10,723 nucleotides of DNA, from the NCBI GenBank assembly GCA_021791345.1, contig JAJYWT010000221.1, forward strand, positions 1-10,723, read 5' to 3'. The notes beneath the pieces are model-generated. The model worked only from the letters and a program-made list of their open reading frames with translations, was not told the DNA's origin and searched no databases. Shown piece after piece: positions 1 through 6,852 of this stretch. The DNA is from a bacterium. GTDB taxonomy: Bacteria > Chloroflexota > Dormibacteria > UBA8260 > Bog-877. A program made the translations under genes and the position numbers. Every line of letters begins with the position of its first letter. The stretch's first letter is position 1.

Positions 1-479
1 ATCTTCTCCGCCAGCACGGTGATCCCCACCCCGCGGCGGCCCGCGGTGTAGAGGCTGTCCTGGACCGCCACGTCGTCGTTGGTGATCACCGCCTCCACCT
101 CGATCCCGTCCGCCTTGGCGAGGTCGGCCGCCATCTCGAAGTTAAGGATGTCGCCGGTGTAGTTCTTGACGATGTGCAGGACCCCGGCACCCCCGCTCAC
201 GGCCTTGGTCGCCGCCAGGATCTGATCCGGGGTCGGGGAGGTGAAGACCTCGCCCGGGCAGGCGGCGGAGAGCATGCCCATGCCCACGAATCCGCCGTGC
301 ATCGGCTCGTGGCCCGAGCCACCGCCGGACACCACCGCGACCTTGCCCGCGACGGGCGCGTCGGCGCGCATGACGAAATAGGGGTCCAGGGATACCCTGA
401 CCCGGTCCGGGTGAGCGGCGGCGAACCCCTCCAGCTCCTCCCTGACCACGTTATCCGGGTTGTTGATCAGCTTCTTCAT
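1..479 (-). CDS. dhaK: Dihydroxyacetone kinase subunit DhaK, N-terminal part (gene runs off the left edge)
   Basis: This encodes the dihydroxyacetone-binding subunit of a cytoplasmic dihydroxyacetone kinase, which phosphorylates dihydroxyacetone to DHAP. The visible 159 residues start [12 protein letters not shown] and contain GGGSGHEP at 52-59, the segment [12 protein letters not shown] at 76-87 and [12 protein letters not shown] from 106. His57 and Asp110 match by position the substrate-contacting His56 and Asp109 of E. coli DhaK. The histidine that binds substrate covalently lies beyond the window. The ATG at 479 is preceded by a purine-rich GGGAGAAGG and lies 10 bp after the aquaglyceroporin stop, so the two genes are almost certainly one transcript. 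The phosphate donor (PTS DhaM or ATP) depends on genes outside the window. The family assignment is firm. Confidence 0.95.
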   Translation of the reverse strand, partial: MKKLINNPDNVVREELEGFAAAHPDRVRVSLDPYFVMRADAPVAGKVAVVSGGGSGHEPMHGGFVGMGMLSAACPGEVFTSPTPDQILAATKAVSGGAGVLHIVKNYTGDILNFEMAADLAKADGIEVEAVITNDDVAVQDSLYTAGRRGVGITVLAEK

Positions 480-489
480 CGCCTTCTCC

Positions 490-1437
490 CTATTCCGCCG
501 GGGTCGCCCGACCGACCTCCGGCTCCTCGTGCTTCTTGAGCCGAGCCGCCAGAACGTCGCCGATGAACCAGTCGTAGAGCAGCACCCCGACGACTCCGCC
601 GATCAGGGGCCCCACGATCGGGATCCAGAAGTAGTTGGCGAAGTGGAAGGCGCCGACGCTGTAGGTCCCCGGGAAGGCGGTCTTACCCCACCCGAACAGC
701 CAGGCCACCATGCGAGGGCCGAAGTCACGAGCCGGGTTGATGGCGTACCCCGCGTTGGTCCCGTAGGACATGCCGATCGCCCCCACCGCGGCGCCGACCA
801 TCCAGGGACCGAGGTTGCCCTGGGGCGCGACCCCGTTGCGGCCGTCGGTCAGGGCCAGAACGAAGATCAGAAGAAACGCCGTGCCCACGATCTGGTCGAC
901 CAGAGGGCCGAGCACGCTCCCGTGGAAATAGGCCGCCGGGAAGGTGGCGAAGATCGAGTAGGTGGCCAGCGCGGTGCCCTGCTGGGGAACCACCTTGGCG
1001 GCCAGGTCGAAGGCCTGGATGGCGGGCCCGTAGACCATGTACACGATCAGGCCGCCAAAGAAGGCGCCCACCAACTCAGCGCCCCAGTACGGGAGAACCT
1101 TCGCCCACGGGAAGCGACGCCGGACGGCCAGGCCCAGGGTGACCGCGGGGTTCAGGTGCGCGCCGCTGATCCCGCCCGCCACGTAGACCGCCATCGCCAC
1201 CGCGAACATCCAGCCGAAGGTGATCAGCAGCCAGCCGCCGACACCGGTGAAGATCGTGGTGGGCGACGCGGTTCGGCCCGAGCCCGGCAGGCCGGCCACC
1301 GCCACCGCCACCACCCCGTCCCCGAATGCCAGCAGCACCATCGTCCCGAAGAACTCCGAGCTGAGCTCACCCCAGAGGCCGCTGAGCCCGAACATGGACC
1401 GGCCTTCGCCGTGCAACGGCTTGATTTCCGTCGCCAT
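490..1437 (-). CDS. glpF: Aquaglyceroporin / glycerol facilitator (MIP family)
   Basis: This is a 315-residue inner-membrane channel of the aquaporin family with six membrane helices and two half-helices. The first NPA motif is GAHLNPAVT, with NPA at residues 96-98. The second is [11 protein letters not shown], with NPA at 234-236. Asp238 directly after the NPAR is typical of glycerol-conducting members rather than strict water channels. Trp76, Tyr231 and Arg237 align with the selectivity-filter Trp48, Phe200 and Arg206 of E. coli GlpF, so one filter position is Tyr instead of Phe. The length is slightly above the family norm, with a hydrophilic N-terminus of about 20 residues and a charged C-terminal tail. 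The ATG at 1437 has a strong GGAGGGA ribosome-binding site three bases upstream. It precedes dhaK by 10 bp, so glycerol or dihydroxyacetone is the likely substrate. The promoter is at 1543-1572. Confidence 0.95.
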   Translation of the reverse strand: MATEIKPLHGEGRSMFGLSGLWGELSSEFFGTMVLLAFGDGVVAVAVAGLPGSGRTASPTTIFTGVGGWLLITFGWMFAVAMAVYVAGGISGAHLNPAVTLGLAVRRRFPWAKVLPYWGAELVGAFFGGLIVYMVYGPAIQAFDLAAKVVPQQGTALATYSIFATFPAAYFHGSVLGPLVDQIVGTAFLLIFVLALTDGRNGVAPQGNLGPWMVGAAVGAIGMSYGTNAGYAINPARDFGPRMVAWLFGWGKTAFPGTYSVGAFHFANYFWIPIVGPLIGGVVGVLLYDWFIGDVLAARLKKHEEPEVGRATPAE

Positions 1438-1542
1438 GGCTCCCTCCTAGACTGAACCGGCCCCCCCTGCAGTCCAGAGCCCGAGGTGGCGGCAACACCT
1501 GGTGCCGGTCGATCCCCGCACGCTTCTCCGCTAGCGCGGCCG

Positions 1543-1572
1543 ATCCTAATCCGGCTGCCCATGCCTTGTCAA
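1543..1572 (-). promoter_or_regulatory. Predicted sigma-70-type promoter of glpF-dhaK
   Basis: Read on the minus strand, TTGACA (1572-1567) is followed after 18 bp by TAGGAT (1548-1543). The -35 box is a perfect consensus and the -10 box is a good match. The predicted start near 1536 gives an untranslated leader of about 100 nt before the glpF ATG at 1437. The -10 hexamer is identical to that of the other strong promoter in this window (7330-7358). No transcript data are available. Confidence 0.7.
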
Positions 1573-1597
1573 CCACCTGTGGCAAATTCCAACCACC
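1570..1597. repeat. Tandem 8-bp direct repeats at the glpF -35 region (candidate operator)
   Basis: CAACCACC occurs at 1570-1577 and again at 1590-1597, exactly 20 bp apart, which is about two helical turns. Both copies also carry GG at the same offset, three bases after the repeat. The first copy overlaps the -35 hexamer and the second lies just upstream. Tandem sites on the same helix face are typical of a dimeric regulator. The regulator is unknown, and the repeats could be chance in GC-rich DNA. Confidence 0.4.
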
Positions 1598-1647
1598 CCC
1601 GGGCGGAATCACCCACGGTGCCAGTTTCCGAGATGAGAAGCTGGCCA

Positions 1648-1659
1648 CACGAGCTCGTG
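1648..1659. repeat. 12-bp perfect palindrome upstream of the glpF promoter
   Basis: CACGAGCTCGTG is a perfect inverted repeat about 76 bp upstream of the -35 box of the glpF promoter. Its position would suit an activator or a distal repressor site. Nothing else supports a function. Confidence 0.3.
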
Positions 1660-1748
1660 AGGAGAGTTTCTGCCGGAATCCGAATTGCCCAACGCGTAGT
1701 CGGCGAGCTGCTTGGCCAGACCCTCCGGGCGGCGGGGCCCGGGTCTCC

Positions 1749-2438
1749 TCAGACGGCGCCCGGAGAGGTGGGGGCGGGGCCCCGTCTGGTCTGCTTGGTG
1801 GGCTGCTGCCCACCCGCTCCCTGGTCCTCAGGCTCCGGCCCCTCGCCCTGGCGCAGCTCGGTCCGGTACTGCCCCCAGACCGCGTGGATGCGCTGCAGAG
1901 CGGTGGCGTTGGTGGCGAGCGCCAGGACCCACAGCACGATGGTCATCTGGTTGACCAGCAGGCCGACCGCGGTGATTACGACCCGCTCCGGGCGGGCGAA
2001 CCAACCGACGTCACAGGTGTAGCCCAGCGACTGCGCCCTGGCCCTGACGTAGCTGACCAGCAGGGATCCCAGCAGGGCCGCCGCGATCAGGAAGACCTGC
2101 AGATCCTGGTGCTGCCGGACCAGGAAGTAATAGAGCAGCCCGAGATAGACCATGCCCTCGCCGTAACGGTCGGCGGTGGAGTCCAGGAAGGCGCCGTAGC
2201 TGTGGGTCTTGCCGGAGGCCCGAGCCACCGCCCCATCGAGGATGTCGAAGGAGCCCGCCAGCAGCATCACCAATCCGGCGGGCAGCAGGAGCCCGAGCGC
2301 GATCAGCGCCGCGGCGGCGGCGGTTATCACCAGCCCCACCAGGGTGAGCACGTTGGGGCTGACCCGAACCAGCCGGGCGGCGCGGGCGAAGCGCTGGGCG
2401 CCGGCCCTAACGGATCTCTGCAGCAGTCTGCTGAACAA
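1749..2438 (-). CDS. pgsA: CDP-alcohol phosphatidyltransferase, probably phosphatidylinositol phosphate synthase
   Basis: This integral membrane enzyme is predicted to join inositol-1-phosphate to CDP-diacylglycerol, giving phosphatidylinositol phosphate and CMP. The family signature D-x2-DG-x2-AR-x8-G-x3-D-x3-D is intact, with Asp65, Asp68, Asp86 and Asp90 expected to bind metal and substrate. SYVRARAQSLG followed by FARPERVVI recalls the YIKARAE...ERPERLII segment of mycobacterial PgsA1, which favours inositol phosphate over glycerol phosphate. Co-location with ino1 and pimA supports the same choice. The protein has 229 residues, with about six hydrophobic segments and a hydrophilic Pro/Gly/Gln-rich C-terminal tail beyond about residue 190. 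The start is TTG at 2438, chosen because AGGAGG lies 9 bases upstream and no better start exists. The gene begins 32 bp inside pimA, so translation is likely coupled. Phosphatidylglycerophosphate synthase is a less likely alternative. Confidence 0.85.
   Translation of the reverse strand: MFSRLLQRSVRAGAQRFARAARLVRVSPNVLTLVGLVITAAAAALIALGLLLPAGLVMLLAGSFDILDGAVARASGKTHSYGAFLDSTADRYGEGMVYLGLLYYFLVRQHQDLQVFLIAAALLGSLLVSYVRARAQSLGYTCDVGWFARPERVVITAVGLLVNQMTIVLWVLALATNATALQRIHAVWGQYRTELRQGEGPEPEDQGAGGQQPTKQTRRGPAPTSPGAV
1751..1787 (-). terminator. Stem-loop at the end of pgsA (possible weak terminator or 3'-end stabiliser)
   Basis: AGACGGCGCCC (1751-1761) and GGGCCCCGTCT (1777-1787) form a stem with 10 of 11 pairs and a 15-nt loop. 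The stem ends within the pgsA stop codon. A competing 9-bp stem pairs 1723-1731 with 1757-1765, so the two are mutually exclusive. Neither is followed by a T-run on the minus strand, so classical intrinsic termination is not supported. An operon end is expected here, because a new promoter follows at 1572. Confidence 0.3.
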
Positions 2439-3576
2439 CTGAACTCACCTCCTCTTGAGGGCGCTTGGCCAGAGCCCGGGTGTAAACGTGGTAGACCCGT
2501 TCGGCCACCAGCGGCCAGGCATACCTCAGCGCCGAGGCCCGGCCGGACTGCCCCATCTCCACCCGCCGCTCGGGATGGTCCAGCAGGAAGCTCAGGGCCG
2601 TGGCCATCGCGCCATCGTTGCCGGGCGGCACCAGAATCCCCTCCCTGCCGTCGGTCAGCACCTGCCGGAAGCCGTCGATCGCAGTCGCCACCACCGGCGT
2701 CCCCGACGCCATCGCCTCCAGCAGAATCACCCCGAATGACTCCTTGCCGGTGTTGGGGGCGCAGTAGATGTCGGCGGCGGTGAAGTGTCCCGGCTTATCA
2801 GCCTCCGGGATGAACCCCAGAAAGCGGACGTCGGGGATCCCCTCCTCCTCCACGCGGCGCTCATAGCCCCGCCGCAGGGCTCCGTCACCCACCACGACCA
2901 GCTGGCAGTCCGCCCGGACCTGGCGGAGCAGCTGGTAGGCGTCGAGCAGGGTGGACAGACCCTTGCGCTCCTCAAGCCGACCCAGGAACAGGATGGTGCG
3001 GCGGCGGGGGTGGGCGATTCCGGGAGCGGGTTCGGCCGCTGGGTTGTAGAAGTTGGGGTCGATCCCGTTTGGGATCACGGTGTACTCAGCCGGAAAGTAG
3101 CGCGCCACGAAGGTCCGCGCCGGCTCGGAGACCGCGATGCACTCGTCCAGGCGCTGGAACTGGCGGCGCAGGATCGGCCGCCCGTAGTAGTAGCCAAGGT
3201 TCTGGCGGGCATAGGCGTGAAAGGTGCCCACCGCCGCCGCGGAGCGGTTGAGGCGCAGGACGCTCAGCGGGAGCGCCGGCATCAACGGCTCATGGATGTG
3301 GACCACATCGAACCGCTCGCGGTCGAGCACCTCGCGGATGCGCCGCGAGAGATGGAAGGACAGCGAGATCCGCGCCACTGAGCCGTTGGCCGGGACCGGG
3401 ATCGGACGGCCCAGGGCGATGACGTCGGGGACGGGATCTTGACGGGACCCGGCGTACGGCGCGATCACCTTGACCGCGAGACCCCGGGAGCGGAGCTCCG
3501 CGGAGAGATGCCGGACGTGCTCCCCGACCCCACCGGGGCGCCGATAGTCGTACGGGGAGACCATCGCGACCTTCAT
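2407..3576 (-). CDS. pimA: PimA-type GT4 glycosyltransferase (phosphatidylinositol mannosyltransferase)
   Basis: This is a 389-residue GT-B fold glycosyltransferase of family GT4, predicted to transfer mannose from GDP-mannose to phosphatidylinositol at the inner face of the membrane. The N-terminal domain has MVSPYDYRRPGGVGEHV with the donor-binding GGV at 15-17, then NGSVAR at 64-69, also seen in mycobacterial PimA. HIHEP follows at 93-97 and His120 lies in a GTFH context. The C-terminal domain has IPNGID (168-173), FLGR with Arg200, Lys205 in ERKG, and ESFGVILLE with the EX7E pair Glu279/Glu287. Length matches PimA (about 380). The ATG at 3576 overlaps the stop of the preceding acyltransferase as ATGA, which fixes the start over an upstream in-frame ATG at 3663. 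Neighbouring pgsA and a PatA-like gene reproduce the mycobacterial cluster. Another phospholipid- or sugar-acceptor GT4 enzyme remains possible. Confidence 0.85.
   Translation of the reverse strand: MKVAMVSPYDYRRPGGVGEHVRHLSAELRSRGLAVKVIAPYAGSRQDPVPDVIALGRPIPVPANGSVARISLSFHLSRRIREVLDRERFDVVHIHEPLMPALPLSVLRLNRSAAAVGTFHAYARQNLGYYYGRPILRRQFQRLDECIAVSEPARTFVARYFPAEYTVIPNGIDPNFYNPAAEPAPGIAHPRRRTILFLGRLEERKGLSTLLDAYQLLRQVRADCQLVVVGDGALRRGYERRVEEEGIPDVRFLGFIPEADKPGHFTAADIYCAPNTGKESFGVILLEAMASGTPVVATAIDGFRQVLTDGREGILVPPGNDGAMATALSFLLDHPERRVEMGQSGRASALRYAWPLVAERVYHVYTRALAKRPQEEVSSVVQQTAAEIR
2445..2453 (-). promoter_or_regulatory. Strong ribosome-binding site that fixes the pgsA TTG start
   Basis: AGGAGGTGA on the minus strand is a near-perfect Shine-Dalgarno sequence. 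Its AGGAGG core lies 9 bases before TTG at 2438. It sits inside the last codons of pimA, so pgsA can be translated by ribosomes finishing pimA as well as by new ones. Confidence 0.7.
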
Positions 3577-4640
3577 GAGGCCGGATCCGCCCGGCTGGAG
3601 CAATCCCGGGGAAGATCGGCGTCGGTCATCGGCGGTCCGAACAGCGGCTGCATCACGTGCCACTGGTCCGGATGGTCGCGCAGCGCCGGCTCCAGCACCC
3701 GCAGCAGCTCCCCGGCCGATCGGCGCAGGCTGAGCTCCCGGTCGTCATCGCAGGTGATGTTCAGCGGCGGGTACCCCCGGCAGAGGTAGTTGTCGTCTCG
3801 GTCCCGCACCAAGGAAACGGGCAGGATCGCGGCCCCGGTGCGGGCGGCGATCTCCACCGCCCCCAGCGGGATCGAGGCCCGCCGCCCGAGGAACGGGACT
3901 GCGGCGCCGGTTCCCAGGAGGTCGCGGTCGATGGCCATCACCACCACCCCGTTCTGCCCCAGGACCCGATAGATCTGCCGGACCGCGGCCGCTCCCGAGC
4001 GGTGCACCGCGACCTGGTCGCCCCGCCGAACCGCGTCGACGTTGAGCGGTATCACCTGACACCCGACGCTGGAACGGGTGCGGACCAGCCAGTTGAAGCA
4101 GCGCAGCGGTCGAACCTGCTCGGCGAGCAGCGCCAGGCCCGATCCCTGCGAGACGAACTTCTCCCGCAGCGCCGCGATCGCCGCCTCCCAGGAGCCGAGG
4201 TGGAGGCTCACGATGATCACCCCTTTGCCCTGCGCCCAGGCTTGGTCGAGATAGTGCTCATCCTGCATCCGCAGCCACGGAGTCCACGCCTCCAGCGGCC
4301 GGTGGGACATCTGCAGGACATCGATCCAGGCCTTCAGGAAGTTGCGCACATTGCGGCGCAGGAGCCGGCGCATCTCCCGGCGGCCGAGGTCGGGCCGGAT
4401 CACGAGCAGGTTGGCCCGCAGGCCCTTCCAGTGCTGTGGCCAGCAGGCGACCAGGCAGGCGGCGAGCGGGCCGGTGGCTGCGTAGGCGGCCCGGCGGTCG
4501 ACGGTCCTCAGGACCACCTCGGCCAGCCGCAGGCCGAGGTAGGGGAGCCACGACTCCCTCTCCTTCGGGGCTACCTCGCTCGCGGAGTCCGCCCCGACCG
4601 TGGGGCGGCCCAGGCGGCGCGCCCGCAGCGCTGCCATCAT
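3573..4640 (-). CDS. patA: PatA-like lysophospholipid acyltransferase of the LpxL/HtrB superfamily
   Basis: This 355-residue membrane-associated acyltransferase is predicted to move an acyl chain from acyl-CoA onto a PIM-type glycolipid, as mycobacterial PatA does on the mannose of PIM. The catalytic H-x4-E motif is HLGSWE at 147-152. Further on, the segment AIDRDLLGTGAAVPFLG resembles the PatA segment around AERDLTRTG. An Asp at 238 stands where PatA has the Glu that I recall as part of its charge relay. The end DQWHVMQPLF also recalls PatA (DWHMLQPQW), more closely than the neighbouring paralogue does. The ATG at 4640 overlaps the upstream stop as ATGATGA, and a second ATG at 4637 is equally possible. 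The stop overlaps pimA by 4 bp, so the coupling is tight. The first 30 residues are hydrophilic and lack a clear signal peptide. Substrate identity is inferred from context. Confidence 0.8.
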   Translation of the reverse strand: MMAALRARRLGRPTVGADSASEVAPKERESWLPYLGLRLAEVVLRTVDRRAAYAATGPLAACLVACWPQHWKGLRANLLVIRPDLGRREMRRLLRRNVRNFLKAWIDVLQMSHRPLEAWTPWLRMQDEHYLDQAWAQGKGVIIVSLHLGSWEAAIAALREKFVSQGSGLALLAEQVRPLRCFNWLVRTRSSVGCQVIPLNVDAVRRGDQVAVHRSGAAAVRQIYRVLGQNGVVVMAIDRDLLGTGAAVPFLGRRASIPLGAVEIAARTGAAILPVSLVRDRDDNYLCRGYPPLNITCDDDRELSLRRSAGELLRVLEPALRDHPDQWHVMQPLFGPPMTDADLPRDCSSRADPAS

Positions 4641-5524
4641 CCCTCTCGCGGGCCGGGCCGGCCGGCGACCAGATGGTGGAAGGCGAACCACTGGGAGGGA
4701 TCGAGGCGGATCATGGCCTCGAACGCCCCGGCCATCTCCTGGGTCATCGCCCGGACCCTGGCCGGGGATGCCCCGGGGCCGGGGGGCGAGATCGGATCCC
4801 AGAGCACCGCCTCATGACCCGAGTTGGGCAGCCGGCGCACGTACCCCGGGATCAGGGGCGCTCCGGTCCTGAGCGCCAGGGTGGCGGGTCCGGCGGGCAT
4901 GAACACCACGCGCCCCAGAAACTCCACCGGGGTGCCCGCCCCGGAACGGTCGATGTCGGCCGCCAGGCAGAGCACCTCGCCGCGACGCAAGACGCGCAGC
5001 GCCTCCCGGGCACTGGGCGGACCGGTCGGGATAATCCGGACCCCCAGACGCTCCCGCATGGAGCGCACCAGCTCGTCGACCGCAGGGGGGCCGAAGGGAT
5101 CGGCGACGGCCGAGACCCGGCGACCACACACCGTGGTCACCGCCGCCCCCAGGTCCCAGTTGCCGAAGTGGGGCGTGACCACGATCGCCCCGCGACCGAG
5201 GGCCAGCGCCCGCCGCAGGGGATCGGTGACCGGTGGGGGATCGGCGTTCACCACCTCGGCCAGCAGGTCGTCCAGAACCAGAAAGTCCATCACGGTGCGA
5301 GCGTAGTTCACGAAGGCGCGCCGGGTCAGGCGGGCGGCAGCCCGCCGGTCGCCCCGGGTGAAGGCCAGGTAGTTCTCCGCCGCGACCGCCGCCCGCGGGC
5401 GCAGCAGGGCATGAGCGGCATTGCCTCCCATGTCGGCCAGCCAGTAGCGGGTCGGCCGGGGCAGGCGGCGGGTGAGCCAGGTGGCCGCGCGCAGCGCGAT
5501 CGCGCGGGTCTCCCCCCGTCGCAT
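4637..5524 (-). CDS. Second LpxL/HtrB-family acyltransferase, paralogue of the PatA-like protein
   Basis: This 295-residue acyltransferase has the H-x4-D motif HFGNWD at 119-124, the classic form in LpxL-type lauroyltransferases. It has a second conserved block, LAADIDRSGAGTPVEFLG, starting near residue 187, and ends SQWFAFHHLV. It belongs to the same family as its downstream neighbour but is clearly divergent, so this is not a recent duplication. It is placed between ino1 and the PatA-like gene. One hypothesis is that it acylates a second position of the same glycolipid, for example the inositol ring. The ATG at 5524 has no good ribosome-binding site. An in-frame TTG at 5584 has GGAGG eight bases upstream and would add 20 residues, making the 26-bp palindrome at 5540-5565 coding. 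GTG at 5530 is a further option. The start is therefore uncertain, but the family is sure. Confidence 0.85.
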   Translation of the reverse strand: MRRGETRAIALRAATWLTRRLPRPTRYWLADMGGNAAHALLRPRAAVAAENYLAFTRGDRRAAARLTRRAFVNYARTVMDFLVLDDLLAEVVNADPPPVTDPLRRALALGRGAIVVTPHFGNWDLGAAVTTVCGRRVSAVADPFGPPAVDELVRSMRERLGVRIIPTGPPSAREALRVLRRGEVLCLAADIDRSGAGTPVEFLGRVVFMPAGPATLALRTGAPLIPGYVRRLPNSGHEAVLWDPISPPGPGASPARVRAMTQEMAGAFEAMIRLDPSQWFAFHHLVAGRPGPREG

Positions 5525-5539
5525 CGTCACGCCCGCAGC

Positions 5540-5565
5540 CGGCCCGGAGCCCGGGCTCCGGGCCG
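5540..5565. repeat. 26-bp perfect GC-rich palindrome between ino1 and the acyltransferase
   Basis: The half-site CGGCCCGGAGCCC is followed directly by its exact reverse complement, centred between 5552 and 5553. It lies 16 bp upstream of the ATG at 5524, and within the coding frame if the TTG at 5584 is used. In RNA it would fold into a very stable hairpin with no T-run after it, so an intrinsic terminator is unlikely. It could reduce expression of the downstream genes relative to ino1, stabilise the ino1 message end, or be a binding site. Confidence 0.5.
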
Positions 5566-5667
5566 AACCTACCTCTTCCCTCAAGGCGACCCCCTCCGCG
5601 CCAGCCCCTGACCGGACGCTGATCTCTACCACCGGCACCACCGCCGCGCCTGCGGCTCGAATCCCCG

Positions 5668-6852
5668 CTAGGCTTGGCTGCTGACCGGGGCCGGGTCCAT
5701 GCTGGGGACCGCGGCGGGAGCGGTTCCCGTCGGGCGGCCCTGCACGGGGGCCTCCGGATCGCTGATGCAAGCGGCCCCGACCTTGCCCTGGATGAAGAGC
5801 TCGGTGAGCTCGTGGGCGCGCTCGTCCGAGACCTGAAAGGCGGGCGACTTCATGAAGTAGGAGGACGGGCCCTCGAGCGCTCCGGACAGGCCCCGATCGA
5901 GGCCGAGCTTGCAGCAGCGCACGGCGTCGATCACGATCCCAGCGGAGTTCGGCGAGTCGTGCACCTCGAGCTTCAAATCGACGCTGAGAGGCACCTCTCC
6001 GAAGGCCTTGCCCTCCATCCGGATGTGGGCCCACTTGCGGTCCTTGAGCCACGGCACGTAGTCGCTGGGGCCGATGTGCACGTCCTCAGCGCCGATCTCG
6101 TGCTCCATCTGGGAAAGGACCGAGTTGGTCTTGGAGATCTTCTTGCTGACCAGGCGCTCGCGCTCCAGCATGTTCAGGAAGTCGGTGTTGCCGCCGAAGT
6201 TGAGCTGGTAGGTGTGCTCCAGCTCGATCCCCCGCTCCTGGAAGAGCCGCGTCAGGACCCGGTGGATGATGGTGGAGCCGACCTGGGACTTGATGTCGTC
6301 ACCGATTATCGGCAGCCCCTTCTCCTCGAAGCGCTGCCGCCAGTACGGCTCGCGGCCGATGAACACCGGCATGCAGTTCACCATCGCGCAACCCGCCTCC
6401 AGGATCTGCTCGGTGTACCACTTGGTCGCCATCTCCGACCCCACCGGCAGGTAGTTGACCACCACGTCGGTGCCGGTCTCCTTCAGGATCTTGACGATGT
6501 CGGCGGTCGGGCCCGGCGCCTTCACAATCACCTCGGAGAGGTACTTGCCCAGGCCGTCGTGGGTCATGCCGCGCTGCACCGTCACGCCGAGCTTGCCCAC
6601 CTCGGCGAACTTGATGGTGTTGTTCTGGCCACGCCAGATCGCCTCGCCGAGGTCGTAGCCCACCTTCTCCTTGTCGATGTCGAAGGCGGCGGAGAACTCG
6701 ATGTCGTTGACGTGATAGCCGCCCAGGTTGACGTGCATGAGGCCGGGGACGTAGTCCTCCGCCTTGGCGTTGCGGTAGAACTCAACCCCCTGGATCAGCG
6801 AGGAGGCGCAGTTGCCCACACCGATGATCGCGACACGTACCTTGCTGCTCAT
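5668..6852 (-). CDS. ino1: myo-Inositol-1-phosphate synthase
   Basis: This cytoplasmic NAD-dependent enzyme converts glucose-6-phosphate to myo-inositol-1-phosphate, the first step of inositol and PI synthesis. The 394 residues begin with an NAD-binding Rossmann motif IGVGNCASS at 10-18. They continue with [11 protein letters not shown] (184-194), [16 protein letters not shown] starting at 218, KKISKT (237-242) and [14 protein letters not shown] starting at 292. These blocks closely match actinobacterial Ino1, including the lysine-rich active-site segments. The last 30 or so residues are a Pro/Ala-rich tail without a recognisable domain. The ATG at 6852 directly abuts the TAG of the ArsR-type gene, and GGAGGT lies 7 bases upstream inside that gene. 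This ties ino1 translation to its likely regulator. The product would feed the pgsA-type synthase encoded four genes downstream. Confidence 0.97.
   Translation of the reverse strand: MSSKVRVAIIGVGNCASSLIQGVEFYRNAKAEDYVPGLMHVNLGGYHVNDIEFSAAFDIDKEKVGYDLGEAIWRGQNNTIKFAEVGKLGVTVQRGMTHDGLGKYLSEVIVKAPGPTADIVKILKETGTDVVVNYLPVGSEMATKWYTEQILEAGCAMVNCMPVFIGREPYWRQRFEEKGLPIIGDDIKSQVGSTIIHRVLTRLFQERGIELEHTYQLNFGGNTDFLNMLERERLVSKKISKTNSVLSQMEHEIGAEDVHIGPSDYVPWLKDRKWAHIRMEGKAFGEVPLSVDLKLEVHDSPNSAGIVIDAVRCCKLGLDRGLSGALEGPSSYFMKSPAFQVSDERAHELTELFIQGKVGAACISDPEAPVQGRPTGTAPAAVPSMDPAPVSSQA

Larger units (their letters stand above)
1438..1748. other. 311-bp intergenic regulatory region upstream of glpF
   Basis: No convincing gene lies here. 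The region holds the glpF promoter (1543-1572), a small CGCTAGCG palindrome near the predicted start (1529-1536) and a pair of CAACCACC direct repeats (1570-1577, 1590-1597). It also holds a CCACCTGTGG palindrome (1573-1582) abutting the -35 box and a 12-bp perfect palindrome CACGAGCTCGTG (1648-1659). The right edge carries inverted repeats that overlap the pgsA stop. A short open stretch around 1620-1730 codes on the minus strand for a peptide containing GLAKQLADYALG. It lacks a start codon with a ribosome-binding site and is not annotated as a gene. Confidence 0.6.

Noticed and set aside
460..1455. Plus-strand open frame opposite glpF
   Set aside because: It is an antisense shadow of an unmistakable aquaglyceroporin with both NPA motifs.
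1600..1735. Small protein or RNA gene in the glpF upstream region
   Set aside because: The open stretch has no start codon with a ribosome-binding site, and no tRNA-like fold or T-loop sequence could be found.
3577..3663. Longer form of pimA starting at ATG 3663
   Set aside because: GT4 proteins of this type begin directly with the MKVAMVSPY strand, and the ATGA overlap at 3576 is the natural start.
5525..6052. Extension of the second acyltransferase upstream to an ATG at 6052
   Set aside because: It would run through the end of ino1 in another frame. The added residues are Arg/Gly/Pro-rich with no domain, and family members start near residue 1 of the 295-residue form.
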